A stretch of DNA of 15,656 nucleotides, from contig CAZKTF010000063.1 in assembly GCA_964555565.1 (NCBI GenBank), positions 1 through 15,656 of the forward strand. Direction: 5' to 3'. Shown here in pieces: positions 14,158 to 15,656 of this stretch. Position numbers and translations under genes: made by a program. The notes under the pieces were generated by a model. It had not been told where the DNA came from and did no database searches. It was given only the letters and a program-made list of their open reading frames with translations. Position 1 is the stretch's first letter. Every line of letters starts with the position of its first letter. Source of the stretch: CAZKTF01 sp964555565 (GTDB taxonomy: Bacteria > Planctomycetota > JAJSAM01 > JAKLKS01).

Positions 14158-15039
14158 TCACGGGCGTGGACGGCGCGAGGGGCGGCCGCGCGGCCGGGGG
14201 CCGGCGGGGGACCCCGGCGCGGCCGGGGCCCCGGGGACGCCCGGGCCCCTCCGGCGCTGCGCCGCCGCGTAGAGGGCCTGGACCTCGTGCTGCCGGAGCG
14301 GGCGCCACTCCCCCGGGGCGAGGCGCCCCAGCTCGAGCGGCCCGAGGCGCACCCGGCGGAGCGAGAGCACGGGATGCCGGAGGCGCGCGAAGATCCGGCG
14401 GACCTCGCGGTTGCGGCCCTCCCCGAGGGTCATGAGGACGTGGGAGATGTCCCGGCCGTGCCTCCGGATCCGCATCCTCGCGGGGCCCGTGCGCCCCTCG
14501 GAGAGCCAGATGCCGCGCTCCACGGCGCGCACGTCCTCGGGCGTGACCTCCCCGCGGACCCTGAGGTCGTAGGTCTTCGGCACCCCGTAGCGGGGGTGGG
14601 TGAGCAGGTTCGTGAGGACCCCGTCGTCGGTGAGGAGCAGCAGCCCCTCGGAGTCCTCGTCCAGCCTGCCGACGGGGTAGAGCCTCCGCCCCGGGACGCG
14701 GACCAGGTCGAGGACGGTCGGCCGCCCGTGGTCGTCCCGGGCGGTGGAGAGGACCCCCCGCGGCTTGTGGAGGAGGTAGTACTTCCGGCCGCCGGGGGGC
14801 CCCGCGCCGGCGGGGACGCCCGGGGCCCGCGCGGGCGCGGCCGGGGGTCCGGGGGGCGCCGGGAGGCGGACGACCTCGGTGTCGAGGCGGACCTCGTCCT
14901 CGGCGGCGTCCACGCGGGCCCCCATGGCGCTCACGACGTGGCCGTTCACGGAAACCCGTCCCGCGGCGATGAGCTCCTCCGCCTTGCGGCGGGACGCGAC
15001 GCCGGCGCGCGCGAGGAACTTCTGCAGCCTCTCTTCCAT
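14158..15039 (-). CDS. rluB: RluB/RsuA-family rRNA pseudouridine synthase
   Basis: The product has 293 residues and starts at ATG 15039-15037 with a GGAG site. It isomerises a uridine in rRNA; the RluB subgroup acts on 23S rRNA next to the peptidyl transferase centre. The N-terminal S4 RNA-binding domain (2-50) shows RLQKFLARAGVASRRKAEELIAAGRVSVNG. The catalytic domain carries YYLLHKPRGVLST (87-99), catalytic D127 in GRLDEDSEGLLLLT, then HPRYGVPKTYDL and GRNREVRRIFARL, which mark the RsuA/RluB/RluE group. Two features are unusual: a Pro/Ala/Gly linker of about 27 residues (59-85) between the domains, and a low-complexity Pro/Gly/Arg tail of some 30 residues after AAAQRRR. The tail is basic and could bind RNA. 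RluB is preferred over RsuA because of the tail and overall length, but exact target assignment needs phylogeny. The downstream peptidase gene follows after 56 bases. Confidence 0.9.
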   Translation of the reverse strand: MEERLQKFLARAGVASRRKAEELIAAGRVSVNGHVVSAMGARVDAAEDEVRLDTEVVRLPAPPGPPAAPARAPGVPAGAGPPGGRKYYLLHKPRGVLSTARDDHGRPTVLDLVRVPGRRLYPVGRLDEDSEGLLLLTDDGVLTNLLTHPRYGVPKTYDLRVRGEVTPEDVRAVERGIWLSEGRTGPARMRIRRHGRDISHVLMTLGEGRNREVRRIFARLRHPVLSLRRVRLGPLELGRLAPGEWRPLRQHEVQALYAAAQRRRGPGVPGAPAAPGSPAGPRPRGRPSRRPRP

Positions 15040-15067
15040 CCGGTCTCCGATCCCGCCCGCGGAGGGA

Positions 15068-15076
15068 CTATCATAG
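15068..15076. promoter_or_regulatory. Shared AT-rich -10-like element between divergent rluB and nth
   Basis: The 68-base gap between the divergent starts holds CTATCATAG (15068-15076), a palindrome except for its central base. It reads TATCAT on the + strand and TATGAT on the - strand, either of which can serve as a -10 box: about 33 bases before nth and about 31 before rluB. No good -35 box is visible in either direction. Confidence 0.3.
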
Positions 15077-15107
15077 CCGCGCCCCCCCGTCCTCCTCAGG
15101 AGACCCC

Positions 15108-15656
15108 TTGCCGGCGCCCCGAACCCCGAAGTCCGCGCGGGTGGCCCCGCTGCTCTGCGCCCTGCGCGAGGCCTACCCGGACGCGGAGTGCGCCCTCTCC
15201 CACCGCGGCCCCTTCGAGCTGCTCGTGGCCACGATCCTCTCGGCCCAGTGCACGGACGCCCGCGTGAACGTGGTCACCCCGGAGGTGTTCCGCCGGTGGC
15301 CGGGACCCGAGGCGCTCGCCGCGGCCCCCCGGGAGGAGGTCCAGTCGGTCGTCCGCTCCACGGGCTTCTACCGGAACAAGGCGAAGGCCCTCCTGGGGAT
15401 GGCGGCGGCGCTCCGGGACCTGCACGGCGGGGAGGTCCCGCGCACCATGGAGGCCCTGACGGAGCTCCCGGGCGTGGCGCGCAAGACCGCCAACGTCGTC
15501 CTCGGCACCGCCTACGGGATCGCCGCGGGGGTCGTGGTGGACACCCACGTGGGCCGCCTCGCGCGGAGGCTCGGCCTCACGCGCGAGGAGGACCCGGTCA
15601 AGGTCGAGAGGGACCTCATGGCCCTCCTCCCCCGCGAGGAGTGGGTGATGTTCTCG
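15108..15656 (+). CDS. nth: Endonuclease III (base-excision repair), 3'-truncated by window edge
   Basis: The first 183 codons are present. The start is TTG 15108, chosen because AGGAG (15098-15102) lies 5 bases upstream and the protein then begins at the expected distance before FELLVATILSAQCTD. The enzyme is a DNA glycosylase/AP lyase that removes oxidised pyrimidines. The helix-hairpin-helix reads LTELPGVARKTANVVL, with catalytic Lys in RKTANV, followed by the second active-site residue Asp in VVVDTHVGRLARRLGL. The usual LPGVGRKTA has one Gly changed to Ala (LPGVARKTA). The family's C-terminal 4Fe-4S cysteine cluster would lie beyond the window edge, so its presence cannot be judged. It is transcribed divergently from rluB, 68 bases apart. 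Confidence 0.94.
   Translation, partial: MPAPRTPKSARVAPLLCALREAYPDAECALSHRGPFELLVATILSAQCTDARVNVVTPEVFRRWPGPEALAAAPREEVQSVVRSTGFYRNKAKALLGMAAALRDLHGGEVPRTMEALTELPGVARKTANVVLGTAYGIAAGVVVDTHVGRLARRLGLTREEDPVKVERDLMALLPREEWVMFS

Noticed and set aside
11444..14272. A 942-codon open frame on the + strand opposite the M16 peptidase gene
   Set aside because: It mirrors codon positions of the real - strand gene; long antisense frames are expected at this GC content. The translation is His/Arg/Gly/Pro-rich with no domain, while the opposite strand encodes an intact peptidase.

Overview
The window is about 15.7 kb of very GC-rich bacterial chromosome. Genes carry clear Shine-Dalgarno sites and several use GTG or TTG starts. 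The gene content (secreted beta-helix protein, hydrophobic-dimer-type glutamate dehydrogenase, tandem M16 peptidase, RsuA/RluB-type pseudouridine synthase, endonuclease III) fits an environmental high-GC lineage such as Planctomycetota, Acidobacteriota or a related uncultured phylum. The phylum is a guess and the sequence does not settle it.

Left arm (1-3482, + strand): the tail of an unrecognised gene, then a secreted beta-helix-like protein whose ribosome binding site overlaps the stop codon of the first gene. A 349-base spacer follows, holding a weak HEAT-like small ORF. Next comes a tight pair: an ICMT-type membrane methyltransferase and, 4 bases later, an ATP-grasp ligase.

Middle (about 3519-8721): this looks like a small integrated island. 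Its right edge is an intact tRNA-Arg(CCG) gene on the - strand. Its left edge carries a decayed copy of the 3' half of that tRNA (38 of 43 positions identical, 5133 bases away), and a second partial copy of the tRNA 3' end sits 90 bases from the intact one. Between the edges are two + strand genes. One is an AAA_14/DUF4143 P-loop ATPase with a PD-(D/E)xK-like C-terminus, preceded by an AT-rich 32-base inverted repeat. The other is a 1015-residue DUF4062-NTPase-TPR protein laid out like the STAND proteins NPHP3 and NWD1/TEP1. No integrase is visible. This is the part most likely to hold something new: a candidate conflict or defence locus at a tRNA site.

Right arm (8722-15656): glutamate dehydrogenase and a GNAT-like/YoaP-like fusion protein on the + strand. 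They converge on a - strand pair, an RluB-type pseudouridine synthase followed by a large secreted double M16 metallopeptidase. The gap between the converging genes is filled by a nested palindromic repeat element. A divergently transcribed endonuclease III gene starts at 15108 and runs off the end. The housekeeping genes share no obvious pathway.
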